A stretch of 64,000 nt of DNA, from contig JABLUY010000181.1 of NCBI GenBank assembly GCA_013306675.1, forward strand, positions 16,100 to 80,099, in the 5' to 3' direction. Made by a program: the position numbers and the translations under genes. Source of the DNA: Thraustochytrium sp. TN22 (taxonomy: Eukaryota; Sar; Bigyra; Thraustochytrida; Thraustochytriidae). Shown piece after piece: positions 1-11,100 of this stretch. Below the pieces are notes generated by a model, which worked only from the letters and a program-made list of their open reading frames with translations, did no database searches and had not been told where the DNA came from. Within the stretch, counting starts at the first letter, position 1. Each line of letters starts with the position of its first letter.

Positions 1-3000
1 TCCTCAATAAAGGGCGTGCCGTCGCCCTCGTCGCCGGTGAGGGCGGCGACCTTGGAGAGAAGACACTCCATGAGGTGGGCAATGGTCATGCGGCTGGGAA
101 TGGCGTGCGGGTTGACGACGATATCCGGCGTGACGCCGTCCTGGGTGAAGGGCATGTCGTAGGCGCCATACGTCATGCCGCAGGTACCCTTTTGGCCGTG
201 GCGCGAGGCGAACTTGTCGCCAATCTGGGGCACCATGACGGTGCGGTACTTGACCTTGACAAACTTGAAGCCCTCGGCGTTGGTGGTGAGCATGACCTTG
301 TCGATGATGCCAGACTCGGAGGACTTGAGCGCGTAGGAGCCGTCCTTCTTGTTCTGGTGCGTGACGCCCTGGGTGCCGGCGGCGCCGACAGGGATCGTCT
401 TGCCAATGATGATGTCCTCGCCGGAGACGCGCATGCCCATGGGCACGAGACCGTCCTCGTCGATCTTGTCGTAGTTGCCGTGCTTGAGGCCCATGCAGGT
501 CTCGCGTGTGGGCTTCTCGAACATCTCCATGAGGCCGGTGGCCTTGTCCTCGCTCTCGGCCTCGGAGTAGGAGCGGTAGTAGACGGAGCGGAAAAAGCCG
601 CGGTCGATGGAGTCCTGGTTCATGACGAGCGAGTCCTCCTGGTTGTAGCCCGTGTAGGTGGCGATGGCCACGGTGGCGTTGATGCCGGCCGGGAGCTCGC
701 GAAAGTGCATGTGCTTCATGGCGCGCGTGGTGACGAGCGGCTTCTGCGGGTAGTAGAGCACGTGCGCGAGCGTGTCCATGCGCTGGCTGAAGTTGGACGT
801 GTAAATGCCCATGGCCTGCTTGCCCATGGCGCTCTGGTACGTGTTGCGCGGGCTCTGGTTGTGGTCCGGGAAGGGAATGATGGAGGCGCAGATGCCGAGA
901 ATGACAGAGGGGTGAATCTCCATGTGCGTGTAGGTGCGCGAGTAGGAGTTGCTGCGGGAGAGCGAGCCCGGGTCCATGGCGATCATGACGGTCTCCTCCT
1001 CCTCGACGTCAACGTACTCGACGAGGCCCTCCTCGAGCAGGTTGTTCCAGCCGTAGCGCGAGGCGTTGAGCTGGCTCGAGACCTCGCTGGCCGTGTCCGA
1101 GTGCTGCTCGTCGTCGACGACGGTGCCCACGTTAGCGGCGGCGGCGGTCTGCAGCAGGCGCTGAATGTGCTCCTTGCGAATCTTGGTGCGATCGCCGTTC
1201 TCCACGATAAAGAGCGGCCGGCAGCAGCGACCCGGGTCAGTGTGGATGCGCAGCTCCTTGGCGTAGATGTCGCGCACGATGGATACCTCCGAGTCGATGG
1301 TGATCTTGCGGCGCAGCTGCAGCAGCGTGCCGACAAGCATCTCCGGGTCGCGCGAGATACCGACCCAGCTGCCGTTCACGAAGACCTTGCTGGAGCGCGC
1401 GATGACGCTGGGCGAGATCTCCTCGAGGTTCTCCATGGACCACTCGCCGAGGAGCTCGAGAATGTCGGACTGCGGCGAGCCGACCGAGACGTAGCACATG
1501 AGCGCGATGTTCTTGACCAAGCCCACGGCCTGGCCCTCGGGCACCTCGGCCGGGCACATGTATCCCCAGTGCGTATTGTGCAGCTGGCGCGGCTTGGCCG
1601 ACTTGCCCTCCTTGGCCAGCGGCGTGTTGACGCGACGCAGGTGCGAGAGCGAGGAGGCAAAGGCCAGGCGGTTGAGGACCTGCGAAACACCGGCGCGCGT
1701 CGCCTCGCCCTGCAGGCCCCAGTTGCCCGTTGCCAGCGCGTACTTGAGGCCGTTGGTGATGGTCTTGACCTTGAGCGCCTTGGTCAGGTTGAAGTCCAGC
1801 GAGTTGTCCACGCACCGCTGCAGGTACGCCATGACGTCCTTGCGCAGCTTCTTGATGAGCACGCGGAAGAGGCCAGACAGCAGCGGGCCGGCCAGGTCCA
1901 GCCGCTTGTTGGCGTAGTGGTCGCGGTCGTCCTCCGTCTGCCGGTTCAGCGCGCACATGAGCACGCGGTTGACGACGTAGCCCAGAAAGTACGCCTTCTT
2001 GCCCTCCTGGTTTGGCTCCAGGCCCACGTGCGGCAGCAGCTCCTTCTCCATGAGCTGGCGCGCGTACTCGATACGCTGGCCGCGGCCAATGCTCGTCACG
2101 CTGCCGCGACGCCCGATGTAGTCCAGCGCCACGCGCCGGTCCTGCACCACAAAGGCCTCCTCCAGCGACGACCGGAACCTGTCCATCATCTCCGAGTCGT
2201 CGAACTGGTAGCAGATGCGCTCGAGGATCTCGCGGTCGCGCACGCACCCGAGCGCGCGGAAGAGGATCACCACCGGCACGCTCTGCTTGATGTACGGGAT
2301 GACGCAGTGGATCTGGTTACCCGAGGTTGCCTCGCGCACGGAGCTGCCCGCGTACATTTGCACGTACATGGTGCTCGCCGGCCGCGCGCCCTGCTCCACG
2401 TGCGAGCGCACCTCGGCCGCCCAGCTGAACTTGCTCGGCGGCCGCTTCTCGAAGCAAAAGACAGAGTTGTTCGCCAGGCGCTCCTGCGCGATCAGCACCT
2501 TCTCGCTGCCGTTGATGACAAAGTACCCGCCCTGGTCGTACACGCACTCGCTCAGCTCCGCCACCTCCGCGTCCGTCTTGCCCTTGAGCACGCAGAACTG
2601 CGACCGCAGCATGATGGGCACCATGCCGATGAACTCGCGCTCCGTGTGGCCCTCCACCTCCGACATGTCGCCCTCGTCCAGGTCGTCGCCCTCCGACGCC
2701 TGCATCTGCTTGTGCGTCACGTCAATGTACAGGGGCGACGCATACGTCAGGTTGCGCAGCCGCGCCTCGTGCGGGTACAGCGTCGACGCCGTGCCATCGC
2801 TCTCGCGCAGAATCGGCGGACACATGTAGATCTGCCCAAAGCGCAGTTGGTGCATGCTCGGCTGGATCTGCTGCCCCGGGATATGCTGGTAGTTCATCCG
2901 CACCTGGATGTCCGGCGAGTCCGCGATCAGCTCCTGCATCGAGTTGTTGATGAACTCATCAAAGCTGTCCAGCTGCTGCCGCACCAGGCCCTTCTCCTCG

Positions 3001-3182
3001 AAGTACGTCGTCACCACGGCCCACGCGTCGTCGGCCGTGATGTTCGCCTCCTCCATGCCGCCGCCGCCGCCCGCGCCGTCCATGTCCACGTCATCGTCCT
3101 GCGTCGGGTCCACGTACGTGTCGCGCTGCTCGCCGTCCAGCCCGTCGTCCTCGTCGCCGTACGTGTTGTACAGGTCCTCCAT
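1..3182 (-). CDS. RPB2: RNA polymerase II second-largest subunit RPB2, 3' end outside window
   Basis: Second-largest catalytic subunit of nuclear RNA polymerase II, forming one wall of the active-site cleft. The minus-strand frame from the ATG at 3180-3182 stays open to the left edge, about 1,060 codons. It starts [14 protein letters not shown] and carries the hallmark RPB2 blocks: [19 protein letters not shown], the hybrid-binding block [15 protein letters not shown], and [20 protein letters not shown], the last in the form typical of Pol II rather than Pol I or III. An acidic N-terminal extension (about residues 8-40) and a short polar insertion near [14 protein letters not shown] look lineage-specific. 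RPB2 proteins are usually about 1,150-1,220 residues, so roughly the last 110-150 residues, including the zinc-binding C-terminal part, lie beyond the window. No intron is needed in the visible part. It is divergently arranged with the TBC1D19-like gene. Very confident identification. Confidence 0.97.
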   Translation of the reverse strand, partial: MEDLYNTYGDEDDGLDGEQRDTYVDPTQDDDVDMDGAGGGGGMEEANITADDAWAVVTTYFEEKGLVRQQLDSFDEFINNSMQELIADSPDIQVRMNYQHIPGQQIQPSMHQLRFGQIYMCPPILRESDGTASTLYPHEARLRNLTYASPLYIDVTHKQMQASEGDDLDEGDMSEVEGHTEREFIGMVPIMLRSQFCVLKGKTDAEVAELSECVYDQGGYFVINGSEKVLIAQERLANNSVFCFEKRPPSKFSWAAEVRSHVEQGARPASTMYVQMYAGSSVREATSGNQIHCVIPYIKQSVPVVILFRALGCVRDREILERICYQFDDSEMMDRFRSSLEEAFVVQDRRVALDYIGRRGSVTSIGRGQRIEYARQLMEKELLPHVGLEPNQEGKKAYFLGYVVNRVLMCALNRQTEDDRDHYANKRLDLAGPLLSGLFRVLIKKLRKDVMAYLQRCVDNSLDFNLTKALKVKTITNGLKYALATGNWGLQGEATRAGVSQVLNRLAFASSLSHLRRVNTPLAKEGKSAKPRQLHNTHWGYMCPAEVPEGQAVGLVKNIALMCYVSVGSPQSDILELLGEWSMENLEEISPSVIARSSKVFVNGSWVGISRDPEMLVGTLLQLRRKITIDSEVSIVRDIYAKELRIHTDPGRCCRPLFIVENGDRTKIRKEHIQRLLQTAAAANVGTVVDDEQHSDTASEVSSQLNASRYGWNNLLEEGLVEYVDVEEEETVMIAMDPGSLSRSNSYSRTYTHMEIHPSVILGICASIIPFPDHNQSPRNTYQSAMGKQAMGIYTSNFSQRMDTLAHVLYYPQKPLVTTRAMKHMHFRELPAGINATVAIATYTGYNQEDSLVMNQDSIDRGFFRSVYYRSYSEAESEDKATGLMEMFEKPTRETCMGLKHGNYDKIDEDGLVPMGMRVSGEDIIIGKTIPVGAAGTQGVTHQNKKDGSYALKSSESGIIDKVMLTTNAEGFKFVKVKYRTVMVPQIGDKFASRHGQKGTCGMTYGAYDMPFTQDGVTPDIVVNPHAIPSRMTIAHLMECLLSKVAALTGDEGDGTPFIE

Positions 3183-3358
3183 CCTCCCGCGCGCCGCCGC
3201 CGCGCGCCGCCGCCGCGCCCGCTCGCCGCTCCGCGCGCCGCCGCGCGCCGCAGCCGCCCGATGCGATCCCGCCGCCGCCCGCCGCCCGCCGCCGCCGCGC
3301 CGCGCGGGGCAGGGAGGGAGGGAGGCCGGCAGGCGAGGGAGGCCGACCGCGAGCGCCG

Positions 3359-3390
<32 letters not shown>

Positions 3391-4121
3391 GCGCGCGAGC
3401 GAGCGCGAGCGAGAGGCGCGGCGCGAGAGTGATTTGAATCATGGCAAACAACGGCGCCGCCCTTTCGGACAGTCCGGATATGGTTCGGGACGCGCTGGCG
3501 ACCGTCCGAAATGGGCCCTCAAGGTCGGGCACCAGGCAAGGCAAGCCCGAAACGCGCGGCCACGCGCGGCCAAAAGGGCACGTTCGCAGCGAGCTCGTGG
3601 AGGAAGTCAACGTTATTCCCGGGAGCGACCCGGGAGCTCTCTGTCATGGTTTGAGCTTGCTTGTCGGAGCCCTTCCGAGTCGAGCAAGCTGGTCGCGATT
3701 TGGAGCACGGCTGAAGCGTGCGCGTCAAGCTCATGAATGTAAAGACCGTGACGCCGGACGATCTTACTTGCTAGCTAGCCTTAGTGCACATCACAAGAGC
3801 TGCTGCATGTGCCAGCGTGAGAGCGGCGTGCGAACACAAGGCCTCTGCAGGCCTCTCGATCGTCGAGGAGGTCGAGTAGCTGCAGAGCTACAGGCAAAAA
3901 CTGTCGCGCTACGGCGGCAGCTGCTGCAGGCAAGACTTTCTTCGTCCAAGGAGTGCGTCCAAGGAGTGAACGAGCTCGCGGACTGTCGATCGCGCCAAGA
4001 AGAGCGCGCCAAGAAGAGCGTCAAGAAGCGCCCCAGGATGCAAAGGTTCTCCAACCGTCGTGCTGACACGACGCCTAGCAAGCAAGCAAAGCAGACTCTG
4101 GCCTAAACTCGAAATCAAACG
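3183..4121. other. Divergent intergenic region between RPB2 and TBC1D19-like
   Basis: About 940 bases separating two divergent start codons, so it should hold both promoters. Next to RPB2 it is almost pure G+C with a GCC-triplet run at about 3356-3390. Near the TBC1D19 side are short direct repeats (a 13-base unit twice at about 3943-3968, and a GCGCCAAGAAGAGC-like unit at about 3995-4020). I see no convincing TATA box. A 221-codon plus-strand frame (3441-4106) has no domain and unstructured composition; I do not call it a gene. Confidence 0.6.
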
Positions 4122-5119
4122 ATGCGGCTGGAGGAGTACACCGCGAAGCGCGGGGCGCGCGCCCAGCGGCGGTCGGTGGCGGCCGCCGCGGCCACCGTGC
4201 GCAGCTCGCGCGAAGACCCGGATGAAAACGGGCCCGGCGCGGCCGCCGCCGCCGTCATGGCCAAGTCGCGCGCGGTGCTGCGCGCCGGCGTGGAGGCCAA
4301 GAACGCCCACGTGCGCGCGCACCGGCTGCAGACGCGCCTGCGCGAGCGCGAGGCCGCGAGCCTGGCGGCCTTCGAGGAGGCGCAGCGCGCCTGGGACGAG
4401 AGCCTGCGGCGCGAGCTGGAGGACCAGGCCAGCGCCGAGCAGCGCTTCCTCTACGACGCGCAAGACCTGCTCCACAGCCTGCAGGCGCTGAGCAAGGCGC
4501 TGGGCCGCAGCGACGCGGGCTGGACGCTGTGCCCGCTCGGGCTGCGCGCTCGCTCGGTGCAGGAGCTGCGCGAGGTCTTTGGCGAGCTGGCACCCAGCCG
4601 GCCGCAGGTGGGCGTGGACCCAGAGGATGGCGACTTCCACGAGCGCCACGAGGCGCTTGGCGCGAAGCTCGCCAAGCTCGCCAGCGTGCAGCTCGTCGAG
4701 CAATACCTGCGCCAGGGCTGTCCGGCGTCGCTGCGGCCGCAGCTGTACCGCGCGGTGCTATTCCCAGCGGCGCCGCGACCCGTGGCGCGGCGAGCCGGGC
4801 CGGCCAAGGCCGTGACGGCCGCCTCGGCCGCGGCGACAGCCAACAGCGGCGGCTCCGCGAGCCACCGCAAACTTGGAAACAGCCACAGCCGCGGGCGCCT
4901 ACGAAGTCGTAGCCGCGGCGGCCGTCGGCGTCGTAGCAACGGTCGTGGGCATGGCGCGCACTTGGAGGCGCGCCCGGAGACGGGTGCGAGCGACAGCGAG
5001 GCAGCGAGCCGTAGCGGGAGCGACGGCGACAGCGAGAGCGGCAGCGAGAGCGGCAGCAGCGACAAGAGCCGGACCAGCAGCAGTCAGGACCAGCGCGTTG
5101 CGGCTGGCGGGGAGCGCCG

Positions 5120-5152
<33 letters not shown>

Positions 5153-5900
5153 AGAGCAAGAGCAACAACCGCAACAATCGCAACGACAGCAAGCGGTGGC
5201 TGCGCCTCCAAGTCGCGCGTTGGCGGCTCTCCTTGCCCGCCTGCACGCACTTGACACGGAGCTGGTGCGCAACAATGACAACTACTTCATCTTCGAGGAC
5301 CTCCTCCGGGACATCATTCCGGAGCTCTTCCGTAAGCACCTGGACTGGGTGCGGCTACACGCGAGCGTGGGGCCGCGGCGCGCCGGCGCGCTGCCGATTG
5401 TGCCGTACCGCGGACTGGCCCTACAGGCTGCGCCGCTCGCGTTTGTGTACCGAGAGCGGCGCGACATCGTGCTGTGCCTGCGTGAGATGTACGCCCGGTA
5501 CTGGTGCCAGCTCAACACGGTCCGCAACACGCCACCAGGAACGCAGCGGCTACATCTGCTGCCCAATTTGTGCGCGCAATTCGAGAGTCTGATCCAGGAG
5601 CGGTGCAGCGACGTCTTGCACCACATGCTTGCGCTGGACGTCCACCCTCTGCAGGTGGCCATGCCGTGGCTGCACCTGGCGTTCGCGGGCGCGCTCCCGG
5701 TCAATCAGCTGCTGCTGCTCTGGGACCGCATACTAGGGTACAACTCACTGCTCCTGCTACCAGTGCTGGCCGCGGCCATCTTTCAGTACCGGCGGCCGGC
5801 GATCCTGGCGGCAGGCTCGGCGCGCGAGGTGCGGTTGATGCTGGGCGAGACCGCGAACCTTCAGGTGATTGCGCTGGTGCAGTCCTTTCTGTTTCTGTAA
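4122..5900 (+). CDS. TBC1D19: TBC1D19-like TBC-domain protein
   Basis: 592-residue member of the TBC (Rab-GAP-like) superfamily, closest to TBC1D19. The C-terminal signature is LLLLWDRILGYNSL, then AVLAAAIFQYRR-type sequence and a terminal ...LQVIALVQSFLFL, matching the layout of the animal protein, which is about 526 residues. QYLRQGCPASLRPQLYR (about residue 195) is the first TBC helix, followed by NNDNYFIFEDLL and LREMYARYWCQL. As in animal TBC1D19, the catalytic IPxDxxR arginine finger and YxQ glutamine finger are not recognisable, and the usual RxxxW tryptophan is replaced by Tyr, so classical GAP activity is doubtful. A long Ser/Arg/Gly-rich insertion (about residues 230-365) with a CAG-encoded Gln run near residue 333 splits the domain; it has no counterpart in the animal protein. 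The start is the first ATG after an in-frame stop. Intronless; convergent with Rab11. The last 60 or so bases are duplicated downstream. Confidence 0.85.
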
Positions 5901-6064
5901 GATTCTTCTGTGTGATAGGCAAGTCTCAACGTAAATGATGAAGCCGTACGTTCACGTCCCTCTGTGTGTCTACTTTAGTAGCCTGCAAGGTGGCCGGCCG
6001 CCGGTCAGAGCCAGCGAGCGGCCCCACGCGCAGAGGCAAAAGGAGGCGGCGAAGAAGGGCTCTA
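5832..6064. repeat. Tandem duplication, copy A (TBC1D19 3' end plus Rab 3' flank)
   Basis: First copy of an imperfect direct repeat. It spans the last about 69 bases of the TBC1D19-like CDS, its stop, and the intergenic segment up to a position equivalent to the Rab11 stop codon. The first about 80 bases align with copy B at an exact offset of 240 with only a few substitutions. The remainder aligns with small indels (shared elements TAGTAGCCTGCAAGGTGGCC and GCGGCCCCACGCGCAG). Confidence 0.9.
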
Positions 6065-6071
6065 AGAGTTA

Positions 6072-6296
6072 CGGTCGATGTTGGGCGAGACCGCGAACCT
6101 TCAGATGATTGCGCTGGTGCAGTCCTTTCTGTTTCTGTACGTTTCGTCTGTGTGGTAAATGATGATGTCGAGTGGAATATCCGTACATTCACGTCCCTCT
6201 GTGTCTACTCTAGTAGCCTGCAAGGTGGCCGCCGGTCAGAGCAAGCGAGCGGCCCCACGCGCAGGGGTAAAAGGAGGCGGTGAAGAAGGGCTCTTT
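6072..6296. repeat. Tandem duplication, copy B, abutting the Rab11 stop codon
   Basis: Second copy. It begins with a relic of the TBC1D19 C-terminal codons in which the TAA stop has become TAC, so the relic is non-functional coding sequence. It ends at the real Rab11 stop (TAA at 6297-6295, minus strand). The two copies together fill nearly all of the 394-base convergent interval between the genes. Confidence 0.9.
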
Positions 6297-7248
6297 AGCA
6301 GCAGGAGTTGGAGGCCTTGTCTGCGCCGGTGTCGCCAGGGCCCGGGAGCGGCACGCCGCCGCCAGGCGCCGGCACGCCGGGGCTGTCGTCACCGGCGACC
6401 ATGGACTTGCGGCTCATCTTCTGGTAGATCTCTGTGAGGATGCGCTGGAAGGCCGTGTCGACGCCGGATGAGTCGAGCGCGGACGTCTCGATGAAGGCGA
6501 TGCCGTTGGACTCGGCGTAGGCCATGGCCTCCTCGGTGGAGACGGCGCGCAGGTGCCGCAGATCGCTCTTGTTGCCGACGAGCATGATGACGATGTTACT
6601 GTCGGCGTGATCGCGCAGCTCCTTGAGCCAGCGCTCCACGTTCTCAAAGGTCTGGTGCTTGGAGATGTCATATACAAGCAGGGCGCCGACCGCGCCGCGG
6701 TAGTACGCGCTCGTGATGGCGCGGTAGCGCTCCTGGCCGGCCGTGTCCCAGATCTGCGCCTTGATGGTCTTGCCGTCCGTCTTGATGCTCTTGGTGGCGA
6801 ACTCCACGCCGATGGTCGACTTGGAGTCCAGGCTGAACTCGTTCCGGGTGAACCGCGACAGCAGGTTCGACTTGCCCACGCCCGAGTCGCCGATCAGCAC
6901 CACTGCGCGCGCCCCGCCCGCGCCCGCCCCGGCACAACGCGCCCAACGCTCGCGTGCTCGTCAGTCTCCTGCTCGCTCGCCTAGAAGCCGTTCGTGGCCG
7001 CGGCCCACCCGCCGCCGCCGCCGCCGCCGCCGCCGCTCGCCGCGCGCCGCGCCGCGCGCGGGCGGGCGGGCGGCGCCGGCCGGCCGGCCTGGCGGTTGAC
7101 CGGCCGCCGCGGCCGGGCCGCGCGGCCGCCGCGCGGCCGCCGCGCGCCTCGCCGCCGCCCGCGCGCGCGCCGCCGCGGCCGCCTCCACGCCGCATGCATG
7201 CCACTTACCCTTGAACAGGTAGTCGTACTCGTCCTCCTGCTTGAGCAT
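6295..7248 (-). CDS. RAB11: Rab11/RabA-type small GTPase, two exons
   Basis: Recycling-endosome/trans-Golgi Rab GTPase. CDS is complement(join(6295..6902,7209..7248)), 215 residues. Exon 1 (40 bases) encodes [13 protein letters not shown] plus one base. The donor is GTAAGT at 7208-7203, and exon 2 resumes after CAG at 6905-6903. Splicing restores [19 protein letters not shown], the canonical Rab11 N-terminus, which decides the gene model; the uninterrupted frame starting at MVLIGDSG lacks the first strand. G boxes are all present: GDSGVGKS (P-loop), STIGVEF (switch I Thr), WDTAGQE, NKSD and ETSAL. The RabF-type Rab11 motif [21 protein letters not shown] is intact. The tail is Pro/Gly-rich (about residues 180-210) and ends SNSCC, a double-Cys geranylgeranylation site. 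Expected to bind GTP and act in exocytic or recycling traffic. Convergent with TBC1D19-like. Confidence 0.95.
6903..7208 (-). other. Intron of the Rab11 gene
   Basis: 306-base phase-1 intron with GTAAGT donor and CAG acceptor, placed just before the P-loop-encoding segment. It is almost entirely G+C, with GCC/CCG triplet runs (about 7010-7040), and lacks an obvious polypyrimidine tract. The correct Rab11 protein sequence across the join supports it. Confidence 0.9.
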
Positions 7249-7271
7249 GGTGCCCGCCTGCGCGCCTGCGC

Positions 7272-7272
7272 G

Positions 7273-7308
<36 letters not shown>

Positions 7309-7310
7309 CC
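7272..7310. repeat. (CCTG)n microsatellite
   Basis: About ten near-perfect CCTG units upstream of the Rab11 start, in its likely 5' UTR or promoter. Confidence 0.9.
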
Positions 7311-7360
7311 CGCTGCGCGCCGCCTCGGTCGTCCGGAGCGTGGAGGCCGCGGCGGCGAGC

Positions 7361-7406
7361 GATGAATGGATGGATGGATGGATGAATGAATGGGTGAATG
7401 AATGAA
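7361..7406. repeat. (GGAT/GAAT)n microsatellite
   Basis: About eleven four-base units, GGAT changing to GAAT with small interruptions. Confidence 0.85.
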
Positions 7407-8101
7407 CGAGGATGACCAGGATGCTCCAACGAAGGAGCGAGCGAGGCTGGCCGGCTGCGCGCTCCGGCCCAGCGGGCGCCCGCCGGCCGGCGGCCGCGCG
7501 CCCGCCCGCGCACTCGGCCCGGCGCGGGCGGCCGCGCCCGCGCGGCGACGGCGGCGGCGCCGCGGCCGGTCGGCGGGCGCGGGCGCGACGTTGGGCCGGC
7601 GCGGCGTGGCGTTGCACAGTGCGGCGGCTCCGACTAAGTTAGCCTAACTCGGAGGCGACTCGGAGGCACTGTGCAGCTGAGCTGGGCTGACAGGCCTGCT
7701 GTCAGTGCAGTGCTGTCAGGTGGTCAGTCAGTCAGAAATATCTCGAGCGCTCAGCTCAGCTTGCGAATGGGCGCGCGGGAGAACCAGGCGGAACGGGGCT
7801 CTCATGCGTGCACGCATGAACGTGGCCAACTCCAACTTGGAGAGCTTGGGTCGAGCTTGCGCCGCTTGGGTCGAGCTTGCAGTGGGTCGAGCTGGGGTCG
7901 AGCTGGGGTCGAGCTTGGGAAGGCAATCGCCTGCGTTTGCGGGCGTTTGCAGACCTTTGCAGTGATGGGCGGGCTGGGCTGTCTCGGTGCTTTGAGGCCG
8001 GCAGTGAAAGCTTTGCTCAGGACAAGGTCGCCGGACGAGGACGACCGGAGACGTCTCACAATGATGGCTTGATGAGTCATGTGACTAGCTTAGTTACATA
8101 C

Positions 8102-11100
8102 TTACTTGCCAGGCCTGCGGCGACGTTGCTTCTTGACAAAGGGAGGCGGCTTGGCAGCCGCGTTGGCGGCGTCCTCAGCCTTCTTGGCGTCAATCTTGCG
8201 GTTGGCCTTGGCGATGTAGACGAGCGCGGCGCGCTGGAAGTTGGACTCCTGAGGCGCGATCTGAGCGTTGACCTCGTTGCGGATGGCAAGCACGGCCTCG
8301 TTGGTGTTGCGCTTCTTGAGCGAAAGAGCCTGCTTGAGTCGCTCGATGTTGCCGCGGAGCTGCTCGCGCTTGTCCTGAAGGCGCTGGTCGAGCTTCTCGA
8401 GCTGGACCGCGCGCTCGTCGCGGATGCGCACGTCCATGTCAGCGACCTGCTGGTTGTGGTTCTTGGTGCGCTCGGTGCGCTGCGCAGGGGTGAGGTTAGG
8501 TTCGAGTTTGAAGCTGTCCTTGAGGAGCTGCCGCGCCTGCGTGAGCTCCTGGATCTTCTCTTCCGCCTCCTGAATGGTCTTGAGCTTCTCCTGCTGGACA
8601 AACTCGTCCAGGGTGGCGGTGAGGCCGTCGATCTCCTGGTTGGTCTCGATGCGCGCAGCCTCCTGCGCCTGCTCGAGCTCGCCGATCTTGATCTGCGCGT
8701 CGGCGTCGAGCGCCATGGCCTTGCCCAGGAGGTCGCCCCCCTGACGCTGCAGCTCGAGGCCCTCCTGGCGGAAGTCTGCCGAGTAGAACCAGTCGTCCTC
8801 CTCCGGCATCTGCTCCAGGACGCCCTCCAGGTCGGCGCGGACCTGCTCCATCTTCTGCTTGCCGCGCGTCACGATGGATGCCTGCGCCTGGCGCATCCAG
8901 CGCTGCAAAATGGCCGTGCTGGCGGCCGACAGCTGCACCGGGCCGAAGTTCATCGGGTCGTCCTTGGACGGGTCGTCCGCCTTGCCGGCAGCGCCGCCCG
9001 CGCCGCCCCTGCCCGCGCCGCCGCCCGGCCCGCCCGCCTGCGTACGCCGGCGCGACTTGCGGCGCGCCTCACGGCGCAGCTTGGCGTCCTTCATGCGGTT
9101 CGCGTACTCCTTCATCTGGTCGCGCGCCTCGGGCCGCGGGAAGTCGCCGCCCAGGCGCGCCCGCGCCGCCGTGAGCCACTTGGACATGGCGCGGCCCTCG
9201 ACCGAGGTGCGCGAGACGATGACCGGGTCGAAGACGTCGTCGTCCGCCTCGTCCTCCTCATCCGAGGAAATGTCCACGGCGCGCGCCACGCGGCCGCCGC
9301 CCGGCGCGCGAAGCGCGTCGCGCTTCTTGGCCATGTCGGCCTGGCGCTGCTGGTCCAGGCAGATCTGGCACCGCGTCGTGAAGCGCGCGTGGCCGCGGAA
9401 GAAGGCTTGCCACAGCGCGCCGTCGAAGCCCTTGCCCGGGTACGCCTCCTCGTATGCCTGGATGAGCTTGTCCAGCGCGCGAGGGTCCGGCTTGCCTTCC
9501 TCGTCCGCCAGCTCGGGCGACATCTGCACGCCGCTCTGCTGGTTGCGCCCGCACTGCGAGCACACGTCGTCGACCTGCTTCGCAATGTGGCCCTGCACCA
9601 GCTTGGCAAAGGCGCGCCGCTGCCGCGCGCGCTCCAGCCAGTACTGCGCGATAGCGCGCGACGACGCGCTCAGGGGCGCCTTGGACCAATTGCGCCGCAG
9701 CAGCTCCTGGTCGTCCTCCTCATCCGACGAGATGTCCTCACGGTCGCCCTCCTGACGCCGGCCCTCGCCCATGGCCACCAGGTCGTTGTACACGTCGCGA
9801 ATGTACTCAATATTGGGCCGGCCGTCCGGCCCGGGCATCTGCAGCGTGCGCGGCGTCAGCAGCTCCGCCAGGTGCTGCAAAATCCATGGCCGGTTGCGCT
9901 CCAGGAAGCGGTGGCGGAAGCGCTCCGAATTCATCGCCTGCAGCTCCAGTCGCTCCTGCTCCAGGTCCTCTTGCCGGCCGGCGCCCACCGCCAGCTTGTT
10001 GGCCACGTCATCGTCCACCGTACCCTCCAGCGACTTTAGCTTCCAGATGCCCATGCGGTCACCGGCGCGCCGCAGCAGCCGCTCGCACAAGTGGCACAGC
10101 AGCCACACAATCAAAGCGATTGCCGGCATCATCGGGTCCGCGAACAGGTTGTACGTGTTGCGAATGTGCACCGTGACGCCCAGCACCAGGAGCAGAATGC
10201 CCCATGCGTGCACGCCCGCCAGGAAAAAGTACTGCGACGAGAAGCACAGGCTGTCGATGAACTGCAGCTTGGGCGCGATGCTCTCGTCCAGCGTATCGGC
10301 GTCCATCTGCCAACGGTTCTCACGCACCGAGAACCGGTACTGTTGGTACGAGACATACTCGTAAATCTTGAAGCCCAGCGTGAGCTCCTGCGTGTGCAGC
10401 AGAAAGATGTCCATCGCCAGCGTGAACGGAATGATGAGCAGCGAGAACATAAAGTAGAACTTCAGGTCCGTCTCGCGGATCCCGTAGTTGTCCGGGATCT
10501 CCGTCGTCTTGTTGAAGACGATCAGAAAGATGTTCGCGAACGGCGCCATCATGAGCGCCTGCGCCGAGTTCACATACGTCGCATACGCACCCAGCAAGGG
10601 CTCCACACCCTCCATCTCCAGCGCGATCAGCTCGTTCACCTTCTTCCACTCCGCCTCCTCGCGCGCCCGCTGGTCGCGCGTCATCTTGCGCTTGTTGTTC
10701 ACGAAGCGACGCCGCAGCATCAGCTTCCACTTGGGCCACATCAGCACGATGTGGTCCGAAATCGGCTCCGCCACGAGCCGCTCCAGGAGCATCATGCCCA
10801 GCTCCACCTCGTACGAGACCACGAAGTCCATAAAGTCCGAGGCGCCCATGGTCACGATCATCTCCACTACCTGAATCACCACGATGAAGGGCGCGATCAG
10901 GTGAACGTCGCGCACCAGGTCCTGCAGCATCAAGTTCACCACCATCTGGCCCACCTTGAAACACACCAGGAATTCCACCACGTACGTCTCGAACCAGTAG
11001 CTGTAAGAGAACTCAAAGATCACCAGCAGCACCAGCGACTCCACGAGGCTCAGCAGCATCATATGCGTGCGCTTCCAGAACCGCGGACGCCACGTCACGC

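Larger units (their letters stand above)
7249..8101. other. Intergenic region between Rab11 start and giant-gene stop
   Basis: Should contain the Rab11 promoter/5' UTR and the 3' UTR of the giant gene. It holds two tetranucleotide microsatellites, an 18-base perfect palindrome (7802-7819, TCATGCGTGCACGCATGA) and five loose copies of GGGTCGAGCT (about 7845-7919). The open frames here have no domain or family signature; I see no gene. Confidence 0.6.

Noticed and set aside
75-3437. 1,120-codon plus-strand frame opposite RPB2
   Set aside because: Exact antisense of a certain RPB2 gene. GC-rich third codon positions make stops rare on the opposite strand; its translation is Val/Leu/Arg/His-rich with no domain.
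3441-4106. 221-codon plus-strand frame upstream of TBC1D19-like
   Set aside because: Lies in the divergent promoter region, is made partly of short repeats and shows no domain. It has a Met start but no supporting homology.
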